Under the pieces are notes generated by a model. The model was not told where the DNA came from and did no database searches. It was given only the letters and a program-made list of their open reading frames with translations. The position numbers were made by a program, and so were the translations under genes. From assembly GCA_050084515.1 (NCBI GenBank), contig CM114274.1, forward strand, positions 10,292,001 through 10,356,000: 64,000 nt of DNA. The letters are read 5' to 3'. This document shows positions 11,825 through 24,829 of the stretch, piece by piece (positions within the stretch are counted from its first letter, which is position 1; each line of letters starts with the position of its first letter). Source of the stretch: Blasia pusilla. Lineage: Eukaryota; Marchantiophyta; Marchantiopsida; Blasiales.

Positions 11825-12643
11825 GAAAGCATGACAATAAAAACCTGGAAACTAAATATGTGAGTGCTCTCAACTATGCGAAGAAACAATTCCAGAATGA
11901 CTCATTGGCGAACTCAAATTGGTGAAAGAATGGCGTTTAGACTTGGGTTCAAGCTCCACTCCTTCTGTCCCGGGGCCATGGAGCTTTTGTGCCCAACCTC
12001 CTCAACAATAACCACTCAGCAAATGCTAGTTTTCGCAGATCAAACTTGCTTTCAAATTTTATTAAAATTTTGGGAAGGAAGTGGTCTCTAGAAATATTTT
12101 GGATACATCAAAAGGATGCAAAGTTAACTTACATCAAGTCCATCTAGACCTCCACGTCCCGAATAATTTAGGGTTTGGACCTTGGACCATGATTTTGCAC
12201 CATCATGAAACCAATAACCTTTCCACCACCTCCTCGCCCACTTGTAAATATGGCTTAAGCTGAACATCACTCTAAGCTATAGTGCCTATCATTGCCACAC
12301 AAGATAAATATGCAAACCATATCTAAACATAAAATTGACACGTATCAACTACTATTGAAGGATAACAAACTTGGAAAAGCAATTTGAAATAGGAGGATAC
12401 AAGAAATCCAAAAAAAATCCTTAACAACTATGTCCACTATTTTTTAAGTTAAGATATCTAATCACCTTCCTCCCCATCTACTTCTGAATCTGACACATCA
12501 GAAGATATGGTAACCTCGTCGAAAACATGTACGACAGGAACACCTTCAAAATCTACTTGAGCAACAAGACAGTCTATTTCTGTCAACTCTTTGGCTGCAC
12601 GAGGGTTATTCATTTGTAAAACTCCAGGATCTGAGATCTGAAC

Positions 12644-15244
12644 CTAGAGACCAGAAAAATCATGTGAATTCCTACCAATGCCTTCATTCTTATCATGGTA
12701 AACTCGACGAGATCTTGCCTCCTTCTTTAACACTACTTTCCACCCACCACCCTCGTGGCAATCCCCATAGAACACTTGTTCCACTTGGGATGGAAAAACA
12801 AAAGGTTGGCGGTTCAAAGGATCACACATTTTCAAGTTGGTAAGAATGAATCCCTCCTTGTCTAACTTCCATAGACGAATTTCTCCCTCCCCAATTTGAA
12901 GAAACCCACCTCCCTCTCATCAATATTATAGGCTAGTCTACGATTCCATAGTCAAATGCAAGTATATCTACCAATACCCCTACATAGGAATAGGAAACAT
13001 TATTGATATTGGTCTAGTCATCGACAAAGAGAGCTTCTATCCCATGATCAAAAGTAGAAAATGAACTAGTACTACTTGGACCCTCAACCTTGTAATGATT
13101 TCCGTAAGATTTCATACTTTTGTATGAAAGCATCTTGGCTCATGGTAGAATAGACAAGGCATGGGCTTGAGGGTCCACTACCCTTCCTCCATCTTCATCC
13201 TCTTGGATCACGGCATCTTTTATCCAATGGACAAATGGTATGTCTACATTGGCTTATTCATATTTCTTGTCGAAATGCAGTAAAATCATGCATAGTTAGG
13301 CACAAATATATGTGGAGTTGTCACAAAGAAGACCCTGAAAAAATGCACCTAAAAAATAGCAGCCTTGAAAAGTTTCATAAATACCTGCGCCATTCCGCCA
13401 TTATCTCTATATTATGTAACACGTACTCATGAGCCATGTTGATCATCTCTCGAGATAGTCGCAAAGGCAATCCCATACCCTCAAGCTCTTCACCAACGAC
13501 TCCATCCTGCTCACCATCATCCCACACTCTTGTCCTCACATCCTCAAATCTCCTCATATACTCTATCACAAATCCTAGGGCCTCATCTTTTATGTAACCC
13601 TCAATCATACATCCCTCAAGACAAGTGGTAGATCTAACATATCTCTTCATGTATCCCATATACCGCTCCATAGGAAACATCCATCGACAAAAGACGGGCC
13701 CACAAATGTCCAGCTCCTCAACAACATGGAATAAAAGGTGTGTCATGACATCAAAGAAGACAAGCGGAAAATGCATTTCAAGTAAGCAAAGAGTGGTGGC
13801 AGTCTCCTCGTGTAGTTGTTCAAATAGAGAAGGGTCATAGACTTTCTCGCACACCCTCCTCATAATCCGTGATAATCTCAATATTGTGATTCTGATGGCA
13901 TCTTTCATAAGGCCACGAAGACAATAAGGAAGGATGTGTTGTATAAACACATGGTAATCATGCGATTTCATATTGCTCAACTTCCTTTGAACAACATGTT
14001 TCCGTAATTCACCACAATACCTAGTGGGCATTTTCAAGTTTTCTACTGGAGACAAGAAGGTGGTAATATCTGTCTGAGATAAAAAAAATAATCAGCAATA
14101 GGTTTCACCATGATATGCGCCCTACTAGGATGTGGTTGTAACCATAAGTGAGGTCGAATTCCACAAGCCTCCATGTCTCCCCGAACTTTGACTATATCCT
14201 TCACTCCAAACAATGTCTTTACCATATTGTCGGAAATATTGTTCTCCTTGTGCATTACATCTAATGTATGTCGTATAAGAAGATGCTTGAAGTTGATTAA
14301 GGATACATACATAAGTTTAAGCCAACTCAACATCTATCCATTCCATAATCTGCTCTAAATTATTTTTACCTTATGGAAGCATATAAATCTTACATAATTT
14401 ATGCATTAATGATCAATTGGATACTTGTCAATAGGGCAGGTCGTAGAGTATACTTTGCCTTTTCACCCTTGTCCTCTAGTAAGGATCAAGAGGACCATCC
14501 TCTTGACCTCCACCTTTGTCATATAAATAGAGGAGATAGGTAAGTGTCGATATTCTTACCATTGGCACTCTCCTTACCTGGTAGAATCATGGCTAACATG
14601 ACAAAAAACTTCTTGGTTTGTAACCAAGGAGGCAAATTGTAGTTCACCAAAAGCATTGGCCATGTTGACCACGAGCTAGACTTGTCTGAGAAAGGATTAA
14701 CTCCATCAAGAGCTAAACCAAATCTACAATTCCTTTTCTCTGCAGAAAAGTCACGATATAATCTATCCATATGAACCCAAGCCTTACTATCAATCGTATG
14801 TCTAACCAATCCATCAGTGCTTTTATTTTCTACTGCTCAAGTCAATAATTGGGATAAAGTGGCACATCGAAACATCTGCTCCATTCTAGGTATTATTGGA
14901 AAATATCTTACTACTTTCCAAGGCACTAAAGACCTGCCCACTTTTTTGAATCGTGACTTCCCACATTGCGGGCAATTTTCAACATCCTGCAAATGGAGAC
15001 GAAATAGACCACATCCATCTGGACAAGCATAAATGCAATTGTAACTCAGACCTAGCCTACCAATAAGTTTTTTGGCTCCAAAGTAACTAGAGGGGACTAG
15101 GTTACCTATCGGCAAAACCTTCTTACCAAGGATACGGACATGTCCAAGGATACGGACTTTGTCCACATGCAACCTTGATTGTAACAAAATTCCCTTATTT
15201 AAGAAGGAAAGAATTTGGAGGATGACAAGGTTACTTGTGAACAT
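12644..15244 (-). pseudogene. TNP2-type CACTA transposase, N-terminally truncated
   Basis: Reading leftwards, 15244-14837 has the TNP2 N-terminal zinc-like segment (CPDGCGLFRLHLQDVENCPQ). 14809-14519 has the catalytic-core hallmark FGLALDGVNPFSDKSSSW then LPPWLQTKKFF. 14333-14043 has RHTLDVMHKENNISDNMV. 14055-13375 matches DUF4218 (KLSNMKSHDYHVFIQHILP, FCRWMFPMERYMGYMKRY). 12835-12644 matches DUF4216 (PFVFPSQVEQVFYGDC). The order is that of the family. The first roughly 100 residues are absent upstream of about 15200. Some gaps between blocks may be introns; others are frame breaks. It would cut and join the CACTA ends. Confidence 0.85.
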
Positions 15245-15589
15245 AACTACGTATTAGGTATGAGTCTAAGTATCCCCCCAACTTCCCTTAATTTTGGATC
15301 CTTATTTGGCTCTTTATTTGAGTTTCTTTTGCCACACAATCCTAAAAAACTATGTTGTAAATGTATTTTATCCAATCATTTAGAGTGTTTCATGGATATT
15401 CATTTTCCCCTCCACTTGTTCGGAGATGGAAACCACCTTACTTTGTGTAGGGGGAAAGGTTTTTATTGTGGAGATTCCCTTTGCCCCAAAAGAGATTTAC
15501 CAGAAGATTTTATAAGGCCTTTGAGAACATTGGAGAAGATCTCAAGAATATACATCTTTTTCCTACGACTCAAGCCAAACTTAGAAGGA

Positions 15590-17350
15590 CCTTTGATGGA
15601 TAACTATCGAGAGTTCCGATCTTTACACGAGGTAGAGATTGATGCGTGAAGGATAAATTGGGCTCCAAAGTATATGTCCACTATGGCCGCGAGGCGTATG
15701 ATGGGATAGTGAAAGAGGGTAGGCCTACATCATTAGCCCGAGGACTAGATGGCAATAATGGCAGTGAGGTGGCAGAGACCTTGAGTGCTAGAGCACCACC
15801 AAATTTTAATAATACAGTGGAGTTCTTCCGAAAATTGGGGAGGAGCTACGAAGGCGTGCAGACTGACAAGCTGAAGAGTCTATAGGATTTTCAACGGAGA
15901 TTGGGTGAGAGTTTGAGAGAGACATTCACGCGCATGCAACAACTGATCATTGCCACATATTATGGAGTGATTAAGGCATAGTCAATGTAATATTGGTACG
16001 AGGGTCTGGATTGAGAATTTCTTAGGGGATTTTGAGATGCAATGTTGCTTCACACGGTGAAGCCCACATTGAAGGTGGTCTTCAAATTGTCTAGGTGGAT
16101 TGACCTCAACATAAGTGAGAAGTAGGTTGTGACCATGAGATTTCCCCGAGAGTCGATGGGTCCACGAGCAGTGGCAAGAACCCCACAAGTGCTCTAACAA
16201 GCACCAATATCCTAAGAGCAGGCCGGTGTGCCCTGAGAGGAGAGGTAATATTGTGAGCCCATGAGGCAACGTCATGTATTGATTCATGTATTGGAAAGTA
16301 GGGACCATCGTTGGTTTGGTGGACACGCGGTGGGCCCTTAGGCACAGCGACTACCTACAACATGGTAGAGGATGCCTTTGTTTGCTCATGAGCCACATAG
16401 GATGGATCTACCATATTTGTAGTGTGACTATTATCACTGATATCGTCACATCATAGTTAGGTGTTTCGATCCTCACCCAGAGGTATGTCCTCAAGTAGGC
16501 TGAGGGCTAGGGGGCGGTCACATTGGTGGAGGTCGAGGAGCTTTTGGTTGAGGTGGTATAGGTCCACCATTTGCTGAAGGAGATGGAGTGCGTGCATCGG
16601 AGGCGGCGCTTCTCACCCGCATTGATCACTTGGAGAAGAGGATTGCGGCCATAACGATAGTACAATCAAGGATGGAGCCAAGCCCGAGAGAATCTACTTA
16701 AGGTAGCGCCTCTATGTCTTTCCAAGATACAGGAGAGGATTTCTCTAGCATGGATTTTACGTTTAGTGCGCCTCAGGTAGAAGCTTTTTTGGTGATGACT
16801 TGGGATTCTACCAAAATGATTGAGCCATAGAGAGGTGGGGTTGAGATCAAGCCACAAGAGGGGACCGATGGGCAACATGCCAAGGCTCCAAAATCTTTTG
16901 TGTTTTCAGAGGCACGTCAAACACCATCGATGGTGCCTTTACAACTTGCGGTGCCTTCAAGTGAGGTGGGTGCCTTGACATGACGAGGAGTTGGAGAGGT
17001 AAATTCTATGCCGTCTTGGGTGGAGCCAACCACAATGATGGAGATGGCTACTAGGGTGAGCCAAACTCCATTTTTCCACAATGGACTTGGCAACGGTGAA
17101 AGTTTAGACTAGTGATGGTGTTCTAGATGGTGTTCCGTGTGGATGTATATTGTGTGAGCGTGGAGAGGTGATTGCCTCTCGTTGGGAGGTGGTTGGTGAG
17201 TAGGTGCTCGGGACGTCCCCCACTCAGTCATGGTAGACTATGGTGGAAAAGTTGGTGGATATGCCAGCTATGCCAATGATAGAGCGAGCCATGGCGACAC
17301 TCGGTGTGGTATTGTTGGACAATCGGGATGGAGTGTTTCGCTTGGTTAGC
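15590..17350 (+). pseudogene. Ty3/gypsy gag remnant 2
   Basis: This is homologous to 7200-8741 at the DNA level, starting with ACCTTTGATGGATAACTATC and GGGCTCCAAAGTATATGTCC and including a KLKSL-type segment near 15870. It is heavily interrupted by stops. Homology to the first copy begins abruptly near 15585, and the 15245-15585 interval matches neither the CACTA nor gag. It is a separate insertion or a rearranged copy of the same gypsy family. Confidence 0.7.
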
Positions 17351-18282
17351 TCCACAATATTGTGTATCACCCTCAACGCTTCCTACTTGATTTGGGAACA
17401 CAACCCTTGATGTCGGGAAGGCGGTGTGTTTGACATTAGGATTACCGAATGGCAACATTGAGCCAATGGTAATATATATTGCGGTCCACATTTGATAGGA
17501 CAATTTGTGTGAATACAAATTTGGTTTGTGGAGAGTTCCTCATTACATTGCTGAGGAAGTTGGACATCATTGAAACTTTTTTTTTTGGCCCTTGGTGGAT
17601 CCCATATATGAATTATTTTTGCGTTGGTAGACCTAAAACAATAGCGTATGTGATGTCTTTTGAAAAACTTGCACGGGGAGTTCAAATTTACTTCCCATTG
17701 TATGGAGAAAATTCCGAATCAACTTTGTGTGATGGGATGAACGGACATGCCCTTATACCCCAATGCTAGAAATAATACAAAACTCGAATAAAGAGAGGAT
17801 GGGAGAACCCATAAAAAACACCAAAGGGGGCCTTAAAAGAAGTTGACCTCTGCTACTTCCAACCAAGCCACACTTGGTCGAAAGTAGGAGAGACGAGGAA
17901 CCACCAAAACCTAACTTCACAAACAACAAAGGGCTTTAATAGTTGCCTCTATGTTAACTTGATCCCGTCCCAAAAACACGCTGCAAAGCAATGGAGGCTT
18001 TTTGTCAGCGTTATAATAGCAAATAGGCACAAATACTCCATAAATTTGAGTCCATACTATAAAGCACAACAACCCTCTCATCAACAAGAGCTCGAGGGTT
18101 CCACAACTATCTTTTAGGATGGCTATCCCAAATTAGACATCCCAAATTCGTTAGACACCTATAGTGTCCCATCTAACTAATTTATAGCAAAGGGGTGCAA
18201 GGGTAACTCATCATCAACCTGGAATAGCCCGGACACCTAATCTATATTCTATATTATTATTGGAGAATATCTTTTAGAATGC
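17351..18282. other. No recognisable gene
   Basis: Short open frames exist, the longest being a 96-codon plus-strand frame at 17479-17769 that resembles nothing I know. Part may be a further decayed retrotransposon. I see no conserved domain. Confidence 0.4.
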
Positions 18283-18530
18283 TTCCCCATCAACGTCCGG
18301 GGAGAACCGGCGTTACGTGTTGAGCTGGCCGGTAGAATTTGAGAATTGCCGAATCAGGTCGTAAGTTACCGGCCAAAAACCGAGGGCTCAGGGAGGGTGT
18401 CCTTCATATTCGTATCTGTTTAGCCGGCTGGAATGAAGAAAACTTTGAAAATTGCCGCTCGGGTTTGTAGAGACCGGAAATGTACCGGTTGTCACGGGAA
18501 AACTCCCCGGACCCTGTTCCCCATCTACGG
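18283..18530. mobile_element. MITE-like 218-bp insertion with flanking direct repeats
   Basis: The segment 18295-18512 opens GTCCGGGGAG and closes with its reverse complement CTCCCCGGAC. It is flanked by near-identical 12-bp direct repeats, TTCCCCATCAAC (18283-18294) and TTCCCCATCTAC (about 18518-18530). It encodes nothing. The inner sequence also has CCGG-rich inverted segments. Size, inverted ends and flanking repeats fit a small non-autonomous element, though a few bases separate the right terminus from the right direct repeat. Confidence 0.45.
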
Positions 18531-18756
18531 GGCAACAAAATTTAATTTTTTCTTAACATGATGAGTTCTTTCACTCCCATACATGTCCCGGACTAATTAG
18601 ACAAAACAATGTAGTTCATGCCTTCATGTGGGTGAAGCTGAAGCTGCCACCCACTTCATTATTTGAGTGAGCTATGAAGAGCAACTAAAGTGCCGATAAC
18701 AAATGAGTCACCCCAATCTTTCAGCTTGTCACCATTTCCACCATACAAGAGGTGTC

Positions 18757-19035
18757 AGAAGACCATGCGATCGATCGAGCAACTATCATTGGAGAGCAAC
18801 AGTCTGTGAAGAAGGAGAAGAAGAGGAAGAAGTGATGAGAGCAGAGAGATGGTGATTTTTGTGACCTGAGCCCGGTTTGAATTTCATGTGAACGAGCGTT
18901 TAGAAGTCCATGCGTTCGAGCGACCATCATTGAAGAGCAACCATCTGTGAAGAAGGAGAAGAGGAGGAAGAAGTGATGAGAGCAGGGAGATGGTGATTTC
19001 TGTGACCTGAGCCCGGATTGAATTTCATGTGAGCA

Positions 19036-19040
<5 letters not shown>
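18757..19040. repeat. Tandem duplication upstream of HBS1
   Basis: Two copies of about 140 bp (18757-18900 and 18901-19040) share GAGCAAC, TCTGTGAAGAAGGAGAAG, AAGAAGTGATGAGAGCAG, GATGGTGATTT and TGTGACCTGAGCCCGG, with about 90 percent identity by eye. They lie just before the HBS1 start and may contribute to its promoter or 5' leader. Confidence 0.85.

Positions 19041-19068
<28 letters not shown>
19036..19068. repeat. (GA)n microsatellite
   Basis: About 14 GA units follow the second copy of the tandem duplication. They lie about 125 bases upstream of the HBS1 start codon, where GA tracts are common in plant 5' leaders. Confidence 0.9.
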
Positions 19069-19069
<1 letters not shown>

Positions 19070-19193
19070 CTTGCCCAACAACTGTCTCTGGAGGACGACA
19101 ATAACTGGAGAGAGTGCGAGACGCGAAGGGCCGAAGGGTGTAACAGGTTGAGGAGGAGGAAGAGGAGGGAGAAAAAGAAGAGGCAGTGTTGCA

Positions 19194-22100
19194 ATGCCTC
19201 GCAAATTCGGTCGTAACATGGCCTACCAGGACGATGACTACGACGATTACGACGACTACGATTATGACTATGACGAAGAAGAAGAAGAAGAAATACCCGC
19301 ACCTTCCTCCTCTTCGTCAGGTTTGTCGTCTGGAACTTACTTCCTGCTGTCATGTCTACATCCCTTGCTGCGCACTTAATGCTGAGGTTTTAGCAGCTTA
19401 GCAGTTAGTTCACAGTCTTCCAAGAGATCAACTCAGAAAGAATGGGGGGCTTTTCTTGCTTGGCGAAGCAGCTATGTTGATTTTAACAAGGATTCTGGAA
19501 GGTGAGGTCATGTTTCTCTGCGCGATTAGAATGGTATGCTCTGAAACGTTGCCTGTAAACGGAAGGTGAGCTGTGTATGAGGGCTAAATCCTTCTTAGAC
19601 AGGGTATTCTATGTGTGGCTCGCTGAGGAACCCAGAGTGGTTGGTCAATTGCGCAGAACTAGTGGATGGTCTCTTCCACAACGTCTTTCCAGAACCAACC
19701 CTACTGCTGAATAGTAACCTCCCAAATGCTGTGGTCGCTACCAAATGAGGGATGGGATCAATCACTGGAATGACTTCAATTAGTGCGTTTATGATGCTAA
19801 GGTGGTGTTTGTGTGCATTGTCCGAACCCTTCTGTTGGAGGAGCTCCACAAATGAACAGGACTATTTGGCTTCTGTGAGGCGGTGAATTGTGTTCATAAG
19901 ATTGGGGAAACAATCCGTTAGGGATTTTTTAGATCAAACGGGGGTTTTAGGATTCGAGTTTTGATGCGTGAGTCAAGGTGGAAATATAGCACTTGTGGAA
20001 TGAACCTCTGGGTTTCTCCTGCAGCGAGACATCCGTACCGAGCATCAGGAGCCTCGGAGCTAGGAAAAGCCCTCTTCTCCCCATTACCTGCATGGAAGCT
20101 GAAGAGAACGACAGCAAATCAACAAGCTAGAGGCTATTGGGCCATCAAGGACTTCGTTAGCAGCAGCCCATTTGTAGTTTCAAAGAATCAGGACCAAAAT
20201 GTCCTCCTTTCTACTTCAGCTCAAAACCTTGGATTAGGTCAGATACTGCACAAATCATGGACTTGGATTGTCTTCTTAGCCGTCTGTTTGATAATCAGAA
20301 AAGACAACACTTGGAGAGGTTTAGTGTAATGTTTGAATGACATCTGGGCTTGGTTAAACCACAAGACTCTGTCCAGTTTGTAATTCTTATCTACACTGTC
20401 AGCTCATTTTAATGCTCTTGTCTTTGAAACCAGATCATGTGAAAGCTGTCTGTGGGTGTCCTGCTTGATTGTTAAGGGTTTCTCTAGGAGCTGAGCTGTA
20501 GTGGGTTTTGGAAGGCATGTACAGTGCCATTCAAGTTCGACGTTCCTTCTCCTGATGACAAAGTACTCGCATCTAATTCTGGAACGAAGGGAAGAACGGG
20601 TAGGAAATTCTGTTCTTTCTCATAATCAAACTCGGTGACAGATCTTTTGTTGTTTTTCTTCTGTGATGGGATGTGTTTCCACTTCAAATTGAAAACCACA
20701 GCAGTTGATTCACTTCACTTGTGTTAAGTGATGTATGACGGATGATGGTTCTTGGTTGCACGGTGCTTGAGTAGAAATGAAGAAGGTAGCATATGAGAGA
20801 AGTCCAGAGGAGTGTAAAACATATTATAATCGCATTGAGAGTTCAGACAGAAAATTGGAGTTTTATCCATTTCTTGACGGGAATGTTGCCGTGGTTTCTT
20901 ACAGCATCCTCAATCGCACGGATGCAGAAGCCTGGTCCAGGCAAGTCTGCTGTCTTGAAGACAAGTGCTGTGACAGTGGACATTCAGTCGAAGAAAGGGA
21001 AGGCCTCAATTTTTCCCTCAGAGTCGAGCTCTGGAGCAAAGCAGGAACCTCTAAAAACAAAGTCAAAGTCCCATCATTTTGGAGAGTTTTTGAAGGATGG
21101 GCAAGGTTCTGATACACAGGTGCTTGAGGGAGTGATGCATATGACGTTAGAAGGTGACCAGAGAGAACGAGGGAACGGCAGGGAGCAAATGTTTGTCACA
21201 CAGAAGCAAGCGCGTGATTATGTTCCAGAGTCATGGATACTCGAGGAGATAAAGCAAGCAAGAAAACCACTCCTCCATCTCATTGTTGTAAGTATAGATC
21301 ATTTTGGTTGGTTGTTTCTGCTGGTGATCTTCCATCTAAGGACTTGTACTTGGGACCTAGTGAGTGTTTGTGGTAGCGTTTTTTGCATTTTCATTACGGC
21401 CTGATATATAAGATTGAGCCTCTTGTCTGGAGCTTTATCTGTCGTTTAGATAGGACATGTTGATGCAGGTAAATCTACATTAATGGGCCATATTCTGCAT
21501 CTTCTAGGAAGAGTGCCACAGAAGGAGATGCACAAAAATGAAAGAGAATCGAAACAAAAGGTATGCAGGAATGAAATTGTTCACCTAGCTCAGCTTGGTT
21601 TATCTTCATCAATTGGAGCTCAACTATTCTTGGAAAGTGAAAATGGCCAAAGGAAGGAAGTCCTTATGTTTGGGTGACTTATCTTTTTGCTCTACATAAA
21701 TTCTGACATATATATCTGTTTGGGGCAGGGAAAAGGTTCATTTGCCTTTGCATGGGTCTTGGATGAAGGTTCGGAGGAGAGGGCTAGAGGTGTCACAATG
21801 ACTGTTGCTGTGGCACACTTTGAGAGCCCAAAACTACGAGTTGTACTTCTTGATGCACCTGGGCATAAAGACTTTGTTCCAAATATGATTTCAGGAGCTG
21901 CCCAAGCAGATGCAGCTATTTTGGTGGTTGATGCTTCCATTGGAGCCTTTGAATCAGGGTTAGAGGGTGAGGGTCAAAGTGGTGGGCAAACTAGGGAACA
22001 TGCACAACTTGTGCGCAGTTTGGGAGTGGAGCAGCTAATTGTTGCTGTGAACAAAATGGACGTTGTAAATTATTCTCAGAAGAGATATGAACACATAAAA

Positions 22101-24829
22101 GGGTCCCTTCACTCCTTTCTACGTCAATGTGGTTTCAAGGAGTCTGGTATAAGCTGGATTCCTGTCAGTGCTATGGAAGGTCAAAATCTGGTTGTGCGTC
22201 CTTCTGCAGCTTCTCTACAGTCCTGGTACAGTGCAATGAATTTTGCTACAGCTGTCTCAATTCAAACAATTGGATAGACTGGAAGGGTTCTTTAGGTGCA
22301 TGCAGTTACTTCGATGCCTTTCATGGATAGAAGATTCAGATATGATTGTCTTTAGATGGAATTTATTCAGTGTTAGGAAATAGAGGATTCAGCTACCTTG
22401 CTACCAGAGCACATTTGTTATCCAGCTTTACTTTTCAACTAAATCAAAGACAGTTTTCAAACTCAAGAACCTATAGAAGGTTGCTTTCTTCTTAAGATGT
22501 CGACAGAGCAGACAACTTACATGGATTAGTTGGTGACTCTCTGTAACAGGTATTCAGGACCAACTCTACTGGAATTGGTAGACCTGTTTGAGGAGCCTTT
22601 GCGAAACACATTGAAACCCCTCAGGCTTATTATTGCAGAGTTAGTTAAAAGTCGAGGTCTCGGACAAGCTGCTGTAAGTGGCAAGTTGGAAAGTGGAGCT
22701 CTTCGAGTGGGAACCAAGGTTTGTGATCTCTCTGTCGTCTGTTTTCTAATGATGTATGGATGAATCTGTGGGCTGAAGAGAGACTGTACTCCTTAAGTTG
22801 TGCCTGTTGTAGCTTTGCGACCATGACCCCGCACCCTGGTTGGATGATGCTAGAGACTGGGATTGGTCCTTTGTGAGAATATGATTGACCAGCAGAAGTA
22901 TCTCCTTGTACAAAGTCAGAGCTAGCATCAGCTAGACCATCCATGATTTCAGCTTGTACACAATCAGCAAATCAGTTCCTATCTCTTTTGCCAAATCAGA
23001 GCCCTACCATGATGTGACTCTTCTTACTATCTAAGAGATACTAAGAAGGATTCTACTCAGCCACACCTTGCACTCACACTACAGGTCCTCACATGTCACC
23101 AGCTCAGAGATCAGACATGGCTCACCATTGAGCACAAACAATCTCCATCAGCATACTAGACAAAACAACCTGCCTTCCAGTGAGGCTCTAGCAAGCACAG
23201 CAATTAGTCTCAATCTCCTCTTCCTACTCTCTGATCACTCTGCAGCAAGACCAAGAGCCTCAGGAGTCCTCACCAAAACTGTGCATGCTGTAGAATTGGC
23301 TTCTGCTCTCTAAACAGAGACATTATATACATCAGGGTGAGCATTTCTGGCCCTTAGATCTTCTTGAACAGATCCATACCCTAAATAACAGATGGTGGCT
23401 AACCCTAACTCGAGAATTGCCCTAATTCAAGGTTACCCTAAAAGATAGAGGAACACTAAGTTATCTCTAGCTAACTAAATTAGTAACCAACTAAGTTAGT
23501 ATTTGACTAACTATTTTTAGAGCATGACTAAACTAGATATTAACAAATTTCAACACTTTGCCATTGAATATTATCACATCACACTTCAGTTCATTTGCCT
23601 CCATGCCCCACATGTCACACCAGATTTTGGACAAGGCGATCAGAAAGAGAGAGACAAGAAACAAGAGAATGCATCTGTACCCATCAGATGTAGTATTCAG
23701 ATGTTGAGTACAGCATTTGGTTTCTCATGGAATGCATTCCTGTTGTCATCTACTTGATCTTGGAGAAGTCCTTGCAACATCAACCTGTTGGTTCTCTGCA
23801 GGTTTTGGTGATGCCCATAGGTGAGATAGCCACTGTAAAGAGCATTGAGCAAGATGGTCAACCCTTGAGCGTTGCACTGGCCGGAGACAGCATCGATGTT
23901 GGGTTGACAGGAGTTGACATTGGAGTGCTAACATCAGGGGGAGTTATATGTCATCCTGAGTATCCAGTTCCAGTGGTGACTAGGTTGGAATTAAGAGTAC
24001 TAGTATTGGGCATAACTGTACCTATTCTTCGAGGTGGACAGGTCAGTGTGTCTTTCATGTTTCATTTTTCGGTTTTTTGTGAAGTATCTCATGTCAATCA
24101 ATTTATGTTGGCAGCTCATCCTCAGTACTTGCTGTCATCCTCTGATCATTAAAGCAGGCACTTATGTGAGCATACAACATATGTTGTAATTGTGTATTGA
24201 AGTTGAGATTTGTAGTTCATCTCTTGTACTTGTACTTCGTTTGTACAAGCAGGTTCAATATCTTTCTGCATCCTTTTGTGTGTATTTTTTATCTCATTAC
24301 TTCATACCAGAAGTTCCTCATTCAGGTTTACTGTATCTGGCAGGTGGTTCTCCATGCCCATCATGCAAGAGAGGCAGCTCATGTAGCTGATCTTGTAGCA
24401 TTACTAGACTCCAAGACAGGAGTTGTTGTCAGGAAGAAACCACGGTGCCTGACCTCTAACCAGAGTGCTCTGATTGAGGTGAAGAAAAAATCTTAACATC
24501 CCTTACTTTGAACTGAAAGGGGTCGTTTGTCCTTGCGATCATGGTTGATAGTCAGCAAAATTGTGATGTTTTGCCAGTGTGCCCTTCACCGGTACTGCGA
24601 TTGAATCTAGGTTTGCTATTTGGTGTGTAGCATAGGGCTTGCAGTGGAGAAACCACATCAATTTTCCACTAGACACAATCTCTGAGATAGTTTATGGTAT
24701 GTGCAGATTACTCCTGAGAGAAGTTTATGTCTAGAGGAGTATGCCCAAGTCAAAGCACTAGGACGCGTTGCCTTAAGGGATGGCGGTAAAACTTTGGCAG
24801 TTGGCATTGTCACTCGTATCATCTCTTGA
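19194..24829 (+). CDS. HBS1: HBS1-like translational GTPase, ribosome rescue
   Basis: HBS1 pairs with Pelota to release stalled ribosomes in the cytosol (family knowledge). I assemble ten exons with GT-AG borders and consistent phases: 19194-19320, 20025-20237, 20525-20599, 20905-21287, 21450-21560, 21729-22225, 22550-22718, 23802-24041, 24344-24478 and 24707-24829. Together they are 2073 nt, about 690 residues, close to plant HBS1 length. The N-terminus is [20 protein letters not shown], an acidic Asp/Tyr tract typical of plant HBS1. [10 protein letters not shown] is the conserved N-terminal family motif. G1 is GHVDAGKST, the switch I region [12 protein letters not shown]3 DAPGH, G4 NKMD and G5 SAM. 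Domains II and III follow ([38 protein letters not shown]). The protein ends [20 protein letters not shown] and then IS. The plant zinc finger after the acidic tract is not evident. Exon 2 is inferred. EF1A and eRF3 were rejected on the N-terminus and C-terminal motifs. Confidence 0.95.
20025..20237 (+). other. HBS1: Symmetric cassette exon of HBS1 (inferred)
   Basis: This 213-nt candidate exon lies between acceptor TCCTGCAG and donor TTAG|GTCAGA. Both borders are phase 1 and its frame is fully open (71 codons, including [19 protein letters not shown]). Exon 1 also ends in phase 1 and exon 3 begins in phase 1, so including or skipping it keeps the frame. Plant HBS1 genes are known to make HBS1 and SKI7-like proteins by alternative splicing. 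I infer that this exon is the regulated piece; no transcript evidence is available here. Confidence 0.55.

Larger units (their letters stand above)
8742..15240 (-). mobile_element. CACTA (En/Spm) DNA transposon, right end not found
   Basis: The left terminus is CACTAGAAGAAAATTAAGG, a canonical CACTA end, next to a possible 3-bp target (TAT, 8739-8741). It is followed by about 900 bp of subterminal AATGACT-type repeats. Inside are two minus-strand gene regions: a coiled-coil accessory gene (about 10037-11824) and a TNP2-type transposase (about 12644-15244). The expected opposite terminus was not found, and the transposase N-terminus is missing. The element is therefore probably truncated near 15240. 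Confidence 0.85.

Noticed and set aside
15245-15585. Right terminus of the CACTA element
   Set aside because: I searched by eye for the reverse complement of CACTAGAAGAAAA with a TAT flank and found none, so the end is reported as missing.
17479-17769. Small plus-strand gene of 96 codons
   Set aside because: Its start is not ATG-supported in context, it has no domain or repeat features, and it lies in decayed retrotransposon surroundings.
19025-19353. Minus-strand Ser/Leu/Arg-rich protein over the HBS1 start
   Set aside because: It is the antisense of the GA microsatellite and the Asp/Tyr tract of HBS1 exon 1.
21450-24829. EF1-alpha or eRF3 instead of HBS1
   Set aside because: The acidic DDYDDYD N-terminus, the PSPDD motif and the domain II-III sequence fit plant HBS1. 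eRF3 would have a different N-terminal extension and EF1-alpha none.
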